This document shows, piece by piece, positions 56,030 through 64,000 of a DNA stretch of 64,000 nt. Source of the DNA: Mycobacterium sp. (GTDB lineage Bacteria > Actinomycetota > Actinomycetes > Mycobacteriales > Mycobacteriaceae). Position 1 is the first letter of the stretch. Every line of letters starts with the position of its first letter. The stretch lies in NCBI RefSeq assembly GCF_029961025.1, contig NZ_JASBVP010000005.1, positions 62,001 to 126,000 of the forward strand, given 5' to 3'. Both the position numbers and the translations under genes were made by a program. Below the pieces are notes generated by a model. It was not told the origin of the DNA. It saw only the letters and a program-made list of their open reading frames with translations, and did not search any database.

Positions 56030-57403
56030 TTGCCGGCCTTGTCAAATACCCGCGTTGACTCATCCGAAATGCCCGCGTAGCCCCCTTCGTTGCCTCATTT
56101 GAGGATGCCCGCGTGCGGCGTGTCGTTCGAACGTGTGATCGGGGTTGCGCTACCGCCGGAGGATGGGATTGACGATGGCAGAGCGCAAAGCCGTGACCAA
56201 GGCGATCGCGACCCGCTACAAGCGGGCGGACAAGGCCGGTAAAGCGAAGATCCTCGATGAGTTGTGCGCCACCACTGGGTGGCATCGTGATCATGCGCGC
56301 AAGGCGCTGCGGGGTGCTCTGCGGCCACGTGTGGTTCGTCGCCGGGCACCGCGACCACCGAAGTATGGGCCGAAAGTCATTGCAGCGCTGATCTTCTGTT
56401 GGGCGGTGCTGGGCATGCCGGCCGGCAAGCGGTTAGCTCCCATACTGGGCGAGCTGGTCGCGATCCTGCGCGGTTTCGGCGAGTTGGACATCGATGACGA
56501 CACCGCGGCGCTGCTGGCGGGCATGTCGGCGGCCACCATCGACCGTCGCCTGGCCCGCGAGCGCAAAAAACACCAACTGAAGGGTCGCGGCCACACCAAG
56601 CCGGGGTCACTGCTCAAGTCGCAGATTCCGATCCGCACCTGGGCGGACTGGGATGATGCGGTGCCTGGGTTCGTCGAGATCGACCTGGTCGCCCACGACG
56701 GCGGCAACGCCGCTGGTGAGCACGCTTGGACGCTGACCGTCACCGACATCGCCACCGGCTGGACCGAGAACCGCAGCGTGCCCAACAAGGCCCGCAAATG
56801 GGTCCTGGAAGCCCTCGACGATATCGCGAAGATCATGCCGTTCCCGATCCTGGGTGTCGACAGCGACGGCGGATCGGAGTTCATCAATTACCACCTGCTC
56901 GCGTGGTGCGAGCAGCGCCAGATCACCTTCACCCGCTCGCGGCCCGGCAACAAAAACGACGGCTGCCACGTGGAGCAGAAGAACTGGGCGATCGTGCGCA
57001 CCGTGGTGGGCTACCACCGCTACGATACACCGGCAGAACTGTTGCTGCTCAACAAGATCTGGGTATTGCAGTCACTGTTGACCAACTACTTCTACCCGCA
57101 GCAAAAACTCGTCTCCAAGGTGCGCACCGGTGCGAAAGTGTCGAAGAAATACGACCGAGCAACCACACCGCACCGCCGCGCCGAAGCCCACCCGAAGGTC
57201 TCTGCCCAGGACAAGGCGATCCTGGCCGACACCCACAACGGCCTCAACCCCGCAGCCATCCAGCGCCAGATCCAGGCCCTGACCGCCGAGCTACTCGCGA
57301 TCACCACCAGCAAGGCCGGACCAGCCATGAAAGCCCCCGCCACGCGGGCACCCTCGGATGAGGCAACGAATCAAACCTCGCGGGCATCTTGACGTGAGGC
57401 AAC
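56030..57403 (+). mobile_element. Insertion sequence with repeated terminal motifs, apparently intact
   Basis: Both ends carry several copies of a ~24-bp motif of the form TTGCCTCA-N6-GATGCCCGCG. On the left they start at 56030 (degenerate), 56055 and 56090, and on the right, in inverted orientation, they end at 57367 and 57403. The inner-left and outer-right copies match at about 20 of 24 positions. The copies are about 35 bp apart. The element carries one complete transposase gene. Confidence 0.75.
56175..57392 (+). CDS. DDE integrase-core transposase, intact
   Basis: A 405-residue transposase. An N-terminal helix-turn-helix part (KAKILDELCATTGWHRDHAR) is followed by an integrase core: VEIDLVAHDGG (first Asp ~164), ILGVDSDGGSEFINYHLL (second Asp ~224) and KNDGCHVEQKNW (Glu ~260). 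It resembles the ISNCY-type transposases of mycobacteria, as I recall. ATG 56175 is chosen from a GGAGG site 12 bases upstream; ATG 56163 and TTG 56145 are alternatives. No lesion is seen, unlike the other elements in the window. Confidence 0.85.
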   Translation: MAERKAVTKAIATRYKRADKAGKAKILDELCATTGWHRDHARKALRGALRPRVVRRRAPRPPKYGPKVIAALIFCWAVLGMPAGKRLAPILGELVAILRGFGELDIDDDTAALLAGMSAATIDRRLARERKKHQLKGRGHTKPGSLLKSQIPIRTWADWDDAVPGFVEIDLVAHDGGNAAGEHAWTLTVTDIATGWTENRSVPNKARKWVLEALDDIAKIMPFPILGVDSDGGSEFINYHLLAWCEQRQITFTRSRPGNKNDGCHVEQKNWAIVRTVVGYHRYDTPAELLLLNKIWVLQSLLTNYFYPQQKLVSKVRTGAKVSKKYDRATTPHRRAEAHPKVSAQDKAILADTHNGLNPAAIQRQIQALTAELLAITTSKAGPAMKAPATRAPSDEATNQTSRAS

Positions 57404-57601
57404 AGGATACCTTCCCCGGCCGCTGGTGCGGCGAGGTGAGCGAGGTGAGCAAGGTGGGCAGGTCGGGCGGAGCGCCCAGTCCGATCCAGCCCGGGGCGTG
57501 CTGACGACTCGAAGCTGGGGTGAAAAAGTCAGGCCGTGTCGATCACCGGAGCAACGGCACCGACACGAGAAAATCTGTTCAGACCGCGGAGAGGTTGGGT
57601 G

Positions 57602-58252
57602 ATGGAACTGGACTCTTGGGCAGGCGGCGCATCGGCCGACCCTCGGAAGTCAGCCGGAGGGCCACCCGGCCGGTCGTCTCCCGGCGGCTCCGATGAGGCG
57701 GACGGGACGGAGCCGATCACCACGGTCATCGGCTTGCACTCTCATGGATCCGGCGACGGCGGGCACAGCGTTTGGCGGCGCAGGTCGGTTCGGCTGTTGG
57801 CCGGTGCCGCGATGGCTGCGGTGCTGGCCGGCAGCGGTTATGGCGGGTGGCTGCTGTTCGAGCGGCACCAGCGCGACGTCGCCGGTCAGCAGGCGCTGGC
57901 CGCTGCCGAGAAGTTCATCGTCACGCTAACCAGCGTCGACAGCACCGTCATTGACGAACACGTCTCCGATGTCCTCAACGGCTCGACCGGGGAGTTCAAT
58001 GACAAGTACGCCAAAACCACCAGCGGGCAGCACCGTCAGGCCCTCATCGACAACAAGGTGGTGACGCATGGGAGGGTCGTCGAATCGGCGGTCAAATCCG
58101 CTACCCCCAGCAAGGTTCAGGTGCTGCTGATGGTCGATCAATCGGTGAGCAGCCTGGCTGTCCCCGAGCCGCAAATCGATCGCAGCCGCATCAAGATGAC
58201 CATGCAGAAGGTCAACGGCCGCTGGCTCGTCAGCACGGTGGAGTTGTTATGA
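57602..58252 (+). CDS. Mce-associated-like membrane protein (Rv2390c-like)
   Basis: A 216-residue protein with a hydrophilic Gly/Ser-rich N-terminus, one membrane helix (~68-88: VRLLAGAAMAAVLAGSGYGG) and an external alpha/beta domain with NDKYAKTTSGQHRQALIDNK and MQKVNGRWLVSTVELL. This is the architecture of Mce-associated proteins. ATG 57602; the stop overlaps rpfD by 4 bp, as at Rv2390c-rpfD in M. tuberculosis, so they may work together at the cell surface. Confidence 0.85.
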   Translation: MELDSWAGGASADPRKSAGGPPGRSSPGGSDEADGTEPITTVIGLHSHGSGDGGHSVWRRRSVRLLAGAAMAAVLAGSGYGGWLLFERHQRDVAGQQALAAAEKFIVTLTSVDSTVIDEHVSDVLNGSTGEFNDKYAKTTSGQHRQALIDNKVVTHGRVVESAVKSATPSKVQVLLMVDQSVSSLAVPEPQIDRSRIKMTMQKVNGRWLVSTVELL

Positions 58253-58686
58253 GGGTGTGGCATAGGGCATCCGCGATCGCCGGGATTACCGGGTCAGTCG
58301 CAGCAGTGTCAACCATCCTCTACGGCAGCAGTGCCCGCGCGGACAGCGTCAACTGGGAGGCCATCGCGCAGTGCGAATCCGGCGGCAACTGGGCCGCCGA
58401 CACCGGCAACGGTGATTACGGCGGTCTGCAGATCAGTTTGCCCACTTGGGATGCCAACGGTGGCAGCGCGTTGGCCCCGCTGCCGTCGTCAGCCAGCCCG
58501 CAAGAACAGATCCTGGTTGGGCAGCGGATCATGGCCACGCAGGGACCCGGAGCATGGCCGAGATGCGCGTCCTGCAGCCAGGATGAAGCCCCGATGGGCT
58601 CTCTGACGCATCTTCTGACATTCATGTGGAGCCAGACGGGCGGATGCCCGGGCTCGTCGCGCGCGGTTGAGGAGGGAGCGGCGTAA
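58249..58686 (+). CDS. rpfD: Resuscitation-promoting factor RpfD
   Basis: A 145-residue secreted lysozyme-like enzyme. A signal peptide (to ARA, ~residue 31) precedes the Rpf domain: VNWEAIAQCESGGNWAADTG with the catalytic Glu (~41), then NGDYGGLQISLPTWDANGGS and QEQILVGQRIMATQGPGAWP. It cuts peptidoglycan and wakes dormant cells. It matches the short RpfD type (Rv2389c) by size, by context next to hemN, and by a C-terminal extension of ~30 residues with Cys. Confidence 0.92.
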   Translation: MRVWHRASAIAGITGSVAAVSTILYGSSARADSVNWEAIAQCESGGNWAADTGNGDYGGLQISLPTWDANGGSALAPLPSSASPQEQILVGQRIMATQGPGAWPRCASCSQDEAPMGSLTHLLTFMWSQTGGCPGSSRAVEEGAA

Positions 58687-58746
58687 CCGCAGGCCGGACC
58701 GCACCCGAGGATACGGGGCTGTCGGTTCGTCGTGTGATGATGTGGC

Positions 58747-59949
58747 ATGACACCCCATCGGGCGCCGGTCCGCCTGCCCGAGGTGCGGCTGACGCCGGGC
58801 AGGCCGTTCGGGATCTATGTGCACGTGCCGTTCTGTTCGACCCGCTGCGGATACTGCGACTTCAACACCTACACACCGGAAGAGCTTGCCGGCGACGATC
58901 CGACAGCGGCGGGCTTACGCGGGGCGCACCCCGACGCCTTTCTGGCTGCCTTGCGGGTAGAGCTGGGGCTGGCGGCGGCGCTGCTCGGCCACCCAACGGT
59001 GAATACCGTGTTCGTCGGGGGTGGGACGCCGTCGCTGCTGGGCAGCGAGCGCCTGACCGCGGTGCTTGAGATGGTGCGAGAACACTTCGCGCTGGCCCCG
59101 GACGCCGAGGTCACCACCGAAGCCAACCCGGAGTCGACCCGGCCGGAATTCTTCGCGGCGATCCGCGCGGCCGGTTACACCCGGGTGTCGCTGGGCATGC
59201 AGTCGGTGGTCCCGCGGCTGCTGGCGGTGTTGGATCGGGTGCATTCGCCGGGCCGGGCGGTGGCGGCCGCCCGGGAGGCGCGGGCCGCGGGCTTCGAGCA
59301 CGTCAACCTCGACCTGATCTACGGCACTCCCGGGGAGTGCGACGACGACCTGCGGCGATCCGTCGACGCGGCCATCGCTGCCGGTGCCGACCACGTGTCG
59401 GCCTATGCCCTGGTGGTGGAGAACGGCACCGCGTTAGCCCGCCGGGTCCGGCGCGGCGAGCTGGCCGTTCCCGACGACGATGTGCTGGCGCACCGCTATG
59501 AGCTGGTGGACGCGCGGCTCTCGGCTAGCGGGTTGTGCTGGTATGAGGTATCCAATTGGTGCCGTCCCGGCGGTGAGTGCCGACACAACCTGGGGTACTG
59601 GAGCGGTGGGCAGTGGTGGGGTGCCGGACCGGGAGCGCATGGCTACGTTGGCGCCACTCGGTGGTGGAATGTCAAGCACCCCAACGTTTATGCGAAGATA
59701 CTGGCCGGTGCCAGGCTACCGGTCGCCGGCTACGAGCAGCTCGGCGCCGACACGCTGCACATCGAGGACGTGCTGCTGGGAATTCGGCTGCGCCGCGGCC
59801 TGCCGCTTGACCTGCTCCGCGCCGAGGAACGCGCGCGTGCCGGGACCGCGGTCGCCGACGGTCTGCTGACCCCCGAGGGTGACCGGCTGGTGCTCACCGA
59901 CCGGGGACGGCTGCTCGCCGACGCGGTGGTGCGCGCCCTGCTGGGCTAG
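58747..59949 (+). CDS. hemW: HemN/HemW-like radical SAM protein
   Basis: A 400-residue radical SAM protein. The iron-sulfur motif is CSTRCGYCDFNTYTP (CxxxCxxC, ~residue 31), followed by FVGGGTPSLL and TEANPEST. The single domain plus a short HemN C-terminal part fits HemW, a heme chaperone, better than the oxygen-independent coproporphyrinogen oxidase HemN, which carries an extra N-terminal motif; the M. tuberculosis homologue Rv2388c is called HemN. ATG 58747 is the only good start. Confidence 0.9.
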   Translation: MTPHRAPVRLPEVRLTPGRPFGIYVHVPFCSTRCGYCDFNTYTPEELAGDDPTAAGLRGAHPDAFLAALRVELGLAAALLGHPTVNTVFVGGGTPSLLGSERLTAVLEMVREHFALAPDAEVTTEANPESTRPEFFAAIRAAGYTRVSLGMQSVVPRLLAVLDRVHSPGRAVAAAREARAAGFEHVNLDLIYGTPGECDDDLRRSVDAAIAAGADHVSAYALVVENGTALARRVRRGELAVPDDDVLAHRYELVDARLSASGLCWYEVSNWCRPGGECRHNLGYWSGGQWWGAGPGAHGYVGATRWWNVKHPNVYAKILAGARLPVAGYEQLGADTLHIEDVLLGIRLRRGLPLDLLRAEERARAGTAVADGLLTPEGDRLVLTDRGRLLADAVVRALLG

Positions 59950-60315
59950 ACGGTGTGGGCTAGGAAGAGCTTTTTAGGCCGGGTTACGTGGGTGTCGCCG
60001 ATGGCGCGTATTTCCGCCGTGCTATGTGCATTTGGGCCGGCCAACTTCGTTGGACGTCGCGAATGCACAACGGTTTTCGCGGTCGGTCGGTGATAGACCG
60101 GCCACCGCACGGGGCCTGATTTTGGCGTGGTACCCCCGGTCGGGGTTGCCGAGCTTCCACGGCCTCCGATTCCTCCCGAGGGGACCTTACGGGACCCACG
60201 CCATGAACGAGGCCCACCAAGAGATCGAAACACAGAGACGTCGGCAGGCAATGGTTTCCGTAGACCAAAGTTCCGGCGGGTGTCAAATCTCGAACAGTGG
60301 GCTGGTACGCGCGTC
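59950..60315. other. Intergenic region after hemW, no gene seen
   Basis: About 370 bp between hemW and the promoter of the PPE operon. Open frames here are short, lack family similarity and overlap each other. No tRNA, terminator with T-run or repeat stands out. Confidence 0.5.
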
Positions 60316-60356
60316 CTGCAAGTCACTTGCAGCAGATGTGTGACGCAGGTTACAGT
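60316..60356 (+). promoter_or_regulatory. Candidate promoter and 17-bp palindromic operator of the PPE-transporter operon
   Basis: CTGCAAGTCACTTGCAG (60316-60332) is a perfect palindrome around a central C. Its right half overlaps TTGCAG (60327-60332), which with TACAGT (60351-60356) 18 bp later makes a plausible -35/-10 pair. The inner 7-1-7 layout is that of Fur-family sites, and the genes downstream are for a metal-chelate or corrinoid importer, so repression by a metal or ligand sensor is a fair guess. Confidence 0.5.
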
Positions 60357-60415
60357 CGATCCATGCGGTTCGGGAATTTCGCGTGACCCACTTCCGCCGG
60401 TAAAAGGCGAAGCCG

Positions 60416-60583
60416 ATGATGCCGCCAGCGCTGCCGATCCCGGCACCGGCATGGTCGAGGGTGATCAAGGACGCTGAGGCGAGGGGAGATCTGCCTCACG
60501 GGACGGTGGCGGATGCATTGGGCATCGGCCGTGTCGCCGCGGCCGCGGTGCCGACGTATCGGGTCGCGGGGAGTTGGGGATGA
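60416..60583 (+). CDS. 55-residue reading frame coupled to the PPE gene
   Basis: A short frame starting MMPPALPIPAPAWSRVIKDA and ending YRVAGSWG. Its TGA overlaps the PPE ATG (ATGA), and an AAGGCGA site lies upstream, so ribosomes could pass from one to the other. It is not a PE protein (no Pro-Glu motif). It may be a leader peptide that controls PPE translation, or chance. Confidence 0.35.
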   Translation: MMPPALPIPAPAWSRVIKDAEARGDLPHGTVADALGIGRVAAAAVPTYRVAGSWG

Positions 60584-62301
60584 CCGCGCCGATCTGGATG
60601 GCGTTCCCCCCAGAAATACACTCGGCTTTGCTCAGCAGCGGTCCGGGCCCCGGACCGCTGCTGGCCGCTGCCGGGGCGTGGAATGCGTTGGCCACGGAAT
60701 ACGCCTCGGTGGCCGAGGAACTCAGTGCGCTCGTCGCGGACGTGCAAGCCGGGGTCTGGGAGGGGCAGGCGGCCGAGTCGTATGTGGCCGCGAACGTGCC
60801 CTACGTGGCGTGGCTGACCCGGGCCGCCGCCGACAGTGCCGCGACAGCCGCCCAGCAGGAAACCGCGGCTGCCGCCTACACCGCCGCGCTGGCCGCCATG
60901 CCGACGCTGGCCGAGCTGGCTGCCAACCACGCCACCCACGCGGTGCTGGTGGCAACGAATTTCTTTGGCATCAACACGATCCCGATTGCGCTGAACGAGG
61001 CCGACTACATGCGGATGTGGGTTCAGGCCGCCACCGTGATGAGCACCTATCACGCCGCCGCCGGCTCAGCGGTGGTGGCGGCACCGCACACCGCCCCTGC
61101 GCCGCAGATCGTGAAATCCAATGCGACGTCCGACCCGCCATCCGCGTCCGCCGACCCACCGCCAACGTCCCCCGTGGACTCGATTTTCAATTTCCTGACG
61201 CAGCTGTTTAACAGTCAGCAATATACCGATTTTTACAACAACTTCCTAGGGCCACTAGGCAATCTTTCACTTTACGGAATTCCCCTTGCCGAATACGCCT
61301 TCATCGGCAACCCATTTTTTTTCTTTAGCCCTGAGAACCTAGCGTTTGCATTTGGAGTGCCCATAGATCCGGGGACGTTTATTGGCTTGGTATCCAGCCT
61401 TGTGTCTGGCACTCTGGCAGGTTTACCTGAGGTGGTTAGCATAGCGGCGACGACGGGTAATCCCGCAATTTTGGCGTTAGCTTTGATATTCAACGCTATC
61501 GAATTCATTTCGTTTCTGGTCACCAATGTTATCCAGTTGCTGCACTGGCTGCTCGAAACAGCCACGTCGCTGATCCCCGTCGTTCTCCCGCTGCTGACCG
61601 CCTCCTTGGCTCCCTTGGCCGCCGTGCCCGTAGGGGCCGCGATGAGCGGCTTGGCGGGGTTGGCAGAGCTGGCCGGCCTGGCTCCGCCGGCCGCGGTGCC
61701 GGTCGCACCGCCCTTCGCCGCACTGGGCCCCGCTTTGAGCCCACCACCGCCTCCAGCCCCAGCCCCCGTCCCAGCCTCCGCACCCGCGCCCGCCACGGCA
61801 CCGGCGGCCCCCATGCCCGGCGCCTCGCCGCCACCGGCGGGCACCCTACCGCCACCGACGGCCACGGGCATGGAGAGTTTCGCCTACCTGGTGGGAAGCG
61901 TTCCCGCCGATGTTCGGTCAAGCGCCCGCGCCAAGGCTCGAAAGCCGGTCTCCGACAAGGCCGCAGTGCCGGAGGCCGCCGTTGCGGCGGCGGCCCAGGA
62001 AAAGGGGCGGGCGCGCCGGCGCCGACGAGCCAAAGCGGAAATGCTGGGTCGCGGTTATGAGTACATGGACCTGGACCAGGAGCTGGATTCGGGCCCCGAC
62101 GCTTCGCCCGGCGATCAGGATGCCGCGTCGGATCACGGTGCAGGAACCTTCGGTTTCACCGGGACCGCGCGCAAGGACACGGCCAGTGCGGTGGCGGGGT
62201 TGGCGACGTTGGCCGGTGATGAGTTCGGCGGCGGCCCGACGATGCCGATGGTGCCCGGCACCTGGAAGCCCGGCCCCTCGCAGGACGACCCGGTTGACTA
62301 G
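60580..62301 (+). CDS. PPE family protein, PPW subgroup
   Basis: A 573-residue PPE protein. The N-terminal PPE domain (residues 1-~180) has APIWMAFPPEIHSALLSSGP and the WEGQAAESYVAAN (WxG) turn. The middle (~200-330) is hydrophobic and visibly AT-richer at DNA level (61190-61540). A proline-rich linker (~385-430) follows. The C-terminus carries GTFGFTGTARKD and PMVPGTWKP, the marks of the PPE-PPW subgroup. It would be exported by a type VII system and sit in the outer membrane. It opens an operon with a solute-binding lipoprotein and permease, so it may serve as the outer-membrane port of that importer. Confidence 0.92.
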   Translation: MTAPIWMAFPPEIHSALLSSGPGPGPLLAAAGAWNALATEYASVAEELSALVADVQAGVWEGQAAESYVAANVPYVAWLTRAAADSAATAAQQETAAAAYTAALAAMPTLAELAANHATHAVLVATNFFGINTIPIALNEADYMRMWVQAATVMSTYHAAAGSAVVAAPHTAPAPQIVKSNATSDPPSASADPPPTSPVDSIFNFLTQLFNSQQYTDFYNNFLGPLGNLSLYGIPLAEYAFIGNPFFFFSPENLAFAFGVPIDPGTFIGLVSSLVSGTLAGLPEVVSIAATTGNPAILALALIFNAIEFISFLVTNVIQLLHWLLETATSLIPVVLPLLTASLAPLAAVPVGAAMSGLAGLAELAGLAPPAAVPVAPPFAALGPALSPPPPPAPAPVPASAPAPATAPAAPMPGASPPPAGTLPPPTATGMESFAYLVGSVPADVRSSARAKARKPVSDKAAVPEAAVAAAAQEKGRARRRRRAKAEMLGRGYEYMDLDQELDSGPDASPGDQDAASDHGAGTFGFTGTARKDTASAVAGLATLAGDEFGGGPTMPMVPGTWKPGPSQDDPVD

Positions 62302-62305
62302 TGAA

Positions 62306-63373
62306 GTGACCGGGCGCGGCGGCGCGGCGGGGAGTGGGCCCGGGGGGCGGCCCGGCCGGCCTCGCAGGTCAGGGGCGCTCGCTTCGATCATGATGGTGCT
62401 CGCCCTGCTCGGCGGGTGCACGGGTTCTTCTCCCGGTGGGGCCTCCGGTGATGACCGTGGGGCCGCCCGGTCGTCCCAGATGGGGTTGGCGGTCGCCGAT
62501 TGCGATCAGATCCTGACGTTTAGCGCCCCACCGCGCCGCGTGGTGATCTTGAACCCGGCGATTGCCGACATCTTGCTCGATCTGGGTGTGGGCGATCGGA
62601 TCATCGCTCAGAGCGGGACGGCGGGCCTGGCTAAGCCGCTGCCGCGGAACGCGGCGGCGATGGATCGGGTGCCGGTGCTGAGCGCGCACGGAATGACCAG
62701 CACCGCGGCGCTGCTGGGCGTGGCGCCGGATCTGGTGATCAGTGACGAATCGATGTGGCTAAATCCGAAGTTTGGGGGGGCGTCGCCGCAACAGCTCCAC
62801 CAGGCCAGGATCAAAACCTATATCGCGGTCAGTGGCTGTGGTGATGGGACAAGGGGACAGGTGGCGGACGTTTTCACCGACATCGATAACTATGGCGTGA
62901 TTTTCGGCCGGCGGGATAGGGCGATGCGACTGGTGCGTAGTTTGCAGGCCCGACTGGCCGATATTGAAGCCCGGGTCGGCGGCCAGCCGAAAGTACCGGT
63001 GTTCGAATTCTATAAGAGGCGGGGCGGACAGTTTTTCAATACCGCTGTGGGAATCGCGGAAGATGCGCTGGACAAGTCAGGTGGTGTGAGTGTTTTTCCC
63101 GATGCGACCGGTATGAAGCTCACGAGCAAAGAGGCGATCACCGCCCGCAATCCGCAGGCTTTGATCGAGCTGGTCGAGCCGGGGAATCCGGTTGATCCGG
63201 TGAAAGAGGGCGCGGCGCTCAGGCGGGCTTTTCCGACGACCGGCGCGGCCCAAAACGGGCGGATCTATTTTCTCGGCGTGGCCGAGGCAACCAGTCCGGG
63301 CACACCCCGGATCATCGACGGCATCGCCGCGAGGGCGAAGTGGCTGCACCCCGAGGTGTTCGGGCCGCGATGA
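62306..63373 (+). CDS. FecB/BtuF-like solute-binding lipoprotein
   Basis: A 355-residue binding protein of the iron-siderophore/heme/corrinoid class. A long basic N-terminus leads to a signal and lipobox LLGGC (Cys at ~38). The binding fold starts with DQILTFSAPPRRVVILNPAI, then DILLDLGVGDRIIAQSG, and ends GTPRIIDGIAARAKWLHPE. GTG 62306 lies 4 bp after the PPE stop; a later ATG (62390) would give a shorter signal peptide. Its stop overlaps the permease start. Confidence 0.88.
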   Translation: MTGRGGAAGSGPGGRPGRPRRSGALASIMMVLALLGGCTGSSPGGASGDDRGAARSSQMGLAVADCDQILTFSAPPRRVVILNPAIADILLDLGVGDRIIAQSGTAGLAKPLPRNAAAMDRVPVLSAHGMTSTAALLGVAPDLVISDESMWLNPKFGGASPQQLHQARIKTYIAVSGCGDGTRGQVADVFTDIDNYGVIFGRRDRAMRLVRSLQARLADIEARVGGQPKVPVFEFYKRRGGQFFNTAVGIAEDALDKSGGVSVFPDATGMKLTSKEAITARNPQALIELVEPGNPVDPVKEGAALRRAFPTTGAAQNGRIYFLGVAEATSPGTPRIIDGIAARAKWLHPEVFGPR

Positions 63374-64000
63374 GATCTGCCCCGGCGCCGACGCCCGCGA
63401 CTCGGCGGTGGCGCGGCCACGCGGATCACCACCGCGGGCCGGTGGGTGTGGACGGTACCGTTGCCCCGCGGGTTCGGCCGCTGCCCCCGATGACGCTGGT
63501 GGTGCCGGTGCTGCTTGGGGTGTTGGCGGCGGCGATGGTGGTGGGCGCCTCGGTAGGACCCGGGGGTGTCGGGGTGCTCGGCGCGGCGCGGGTGGTCGGC
63601 CATCACCTGGCCGGATTGGTGGTTTCGGCGCATTTTGACGCGGTGTCGGATCAGATCGTCTGGCAGCTGAGAATGCCCCGGGTGCTGTTGGGGGCGCTCG
63701 TGGGTGCGGGGTTGGCCGCGGTAGGCGCCACGCTGCAGGCCGTGGTGCGCAACCCGCTGGCCGATCCCTATGTGCTGGGGGTGTCCTCGGGAGCGGGTTT
63801 TATGGTCGCGGCCACGATCACGCTGGGCTCGGCGGAGCTGGCCGGGTTGTCGACATCGGCGGTGGGGTTTCTCGGTGCGCTGCTCGCCATGGTGCTGGTG
63901 CTTGGTGTGGCCCGGGGCGGGGGTCGATTCGCTCCTACCCAGGTGGTGTTGGCCGGGGTGACGTTTTCCTACCTGTTTTCGGGGGCCACGAGTTTTCTGA
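63370..64000 (+). CDS. FecCD-family ABC permease (partial at window end)
   Basis: The first 210 codons of a FecCD permease. After a Pro/Arg-rich cytoplasmic N-terminus come the helices: MTLVVPVLLGVLAAAMVVGA, the conserved WQLRMPRVLLGALVGAGLA, and ATLQAVVRNPLADPYVLGVS, which is the family hallmark. The gene overlaps the lipoprotein gene by 4 bp and runs off the window; an ATPase gene would be expected next. Confidence 0.92.
   Translation, partial: MRSAPAPTPATRRWRGHADHHRGPVGVDGTVAPRVRPLPPMTLVVPVLLGVLAAAMVVGASVGPGGVGVLGAARVVGHHLAGLVVSAHFDAVSDQIVWQLRMPRVLLGALVGAGLAAVGATLQAVVRNPLADPYVLGVSSGAGFMVAATITLGSAELAGLSTSAVGFLGALLAMVLVLGVARGGGRFAPTQVVLAGVTFSYLFSGATSFL

Overview
This is a GC-rich segment of a Mycobacterium chromosome. 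The evidence is direct: an MmpS/MmpL pair, a PPE protein, the resuscitation factor RpfD, the gpgP/octT genes of methylglucose lipopolysaccharide metabolism, a PknF-like Ser/Thr kinase, and a gene order that, from memory, follows the M. tuberculosis block Rv2447c (folC) to Rv2388c (hemN). The species cannot be named from sequence reading alone; a slow-growing mycobacterium other than M. tuberculosis is a reasonable guess.

Layout. 1-12.8 kb is conserved housekeeping: folC (partial), a DUF4233 membrane gene, ndk, rne, rplU-rpmA-obg-proB, a sirtuin divergent from nadE, and rbsK. 12.9-15.7 kb holds two divergent FAD oxidoreductases. 15.8-26.5 kb is an accessory island full of broken mobile elements: an orphan Cas6, a decayed IS3 element, two DUF3761-like secreted-protein genes (one broken), a decayed ISL3 element, an intact SIR2-domain gene just downstream of a truncated, frameshifted phage capsid gene, a 333-bp IS3 fragment, a kinase remnant, an IS21 end, an intact receptor kinase with a duplicated sensor domain, and two IS3 orfA stubs. 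26.5-33.5 kb returns to core genes: proA, a MoxR/VWA pair, and the tightly overlapping chain nadD-rsfS-gpgP-octT-degV. 33.5-41.8 kb is a second accessory block on the minus strand (mmpS-mmpL, two acyl-CoA dehydrogenases, an IS607 element with an intact TnpB) where M. tuberculosis has eis. 41.8-54.3 kb is core again: comEA-comEC-holA, rpsT, the ATP-grasp/alpha-E/transglutaminase trio, a MarR regulator divergent from a membrane protein, a CBS protein, lepA, lppR and two tiny membrane proteins. 54.3-57.4 kb has a sulfate-binding lipoprotein without its ABC partners, a secreted repeat peptide and an intact IS. 57.6-60 kb is an Rv2390c homologue, rpfD and hemN/hemW. 60.3-64 kb is a PPE gene in one operon with a lipoprotein and a FecCD permease of a metal-chelate/corrinoid ABC importer, running off the window.

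How it fits together. Several genes concern NAD: nadE and nadD make it, the sirtuin beside nadE uses it, and the island SIR2 protein is predicted to bind or hydrolyse it. ProB and ProA act in one pathway but are separated here by the island. Four intergenic inverted repeats look like operators or terminators. The most interesting points are the SIR2/capsid pair, the orphan Cas6, the intact TnpB beside a dead TnpA, and the PPE-transporter operon with a coupled 55-codon reading frame and a 17-bp palindrome over its likely promoter.
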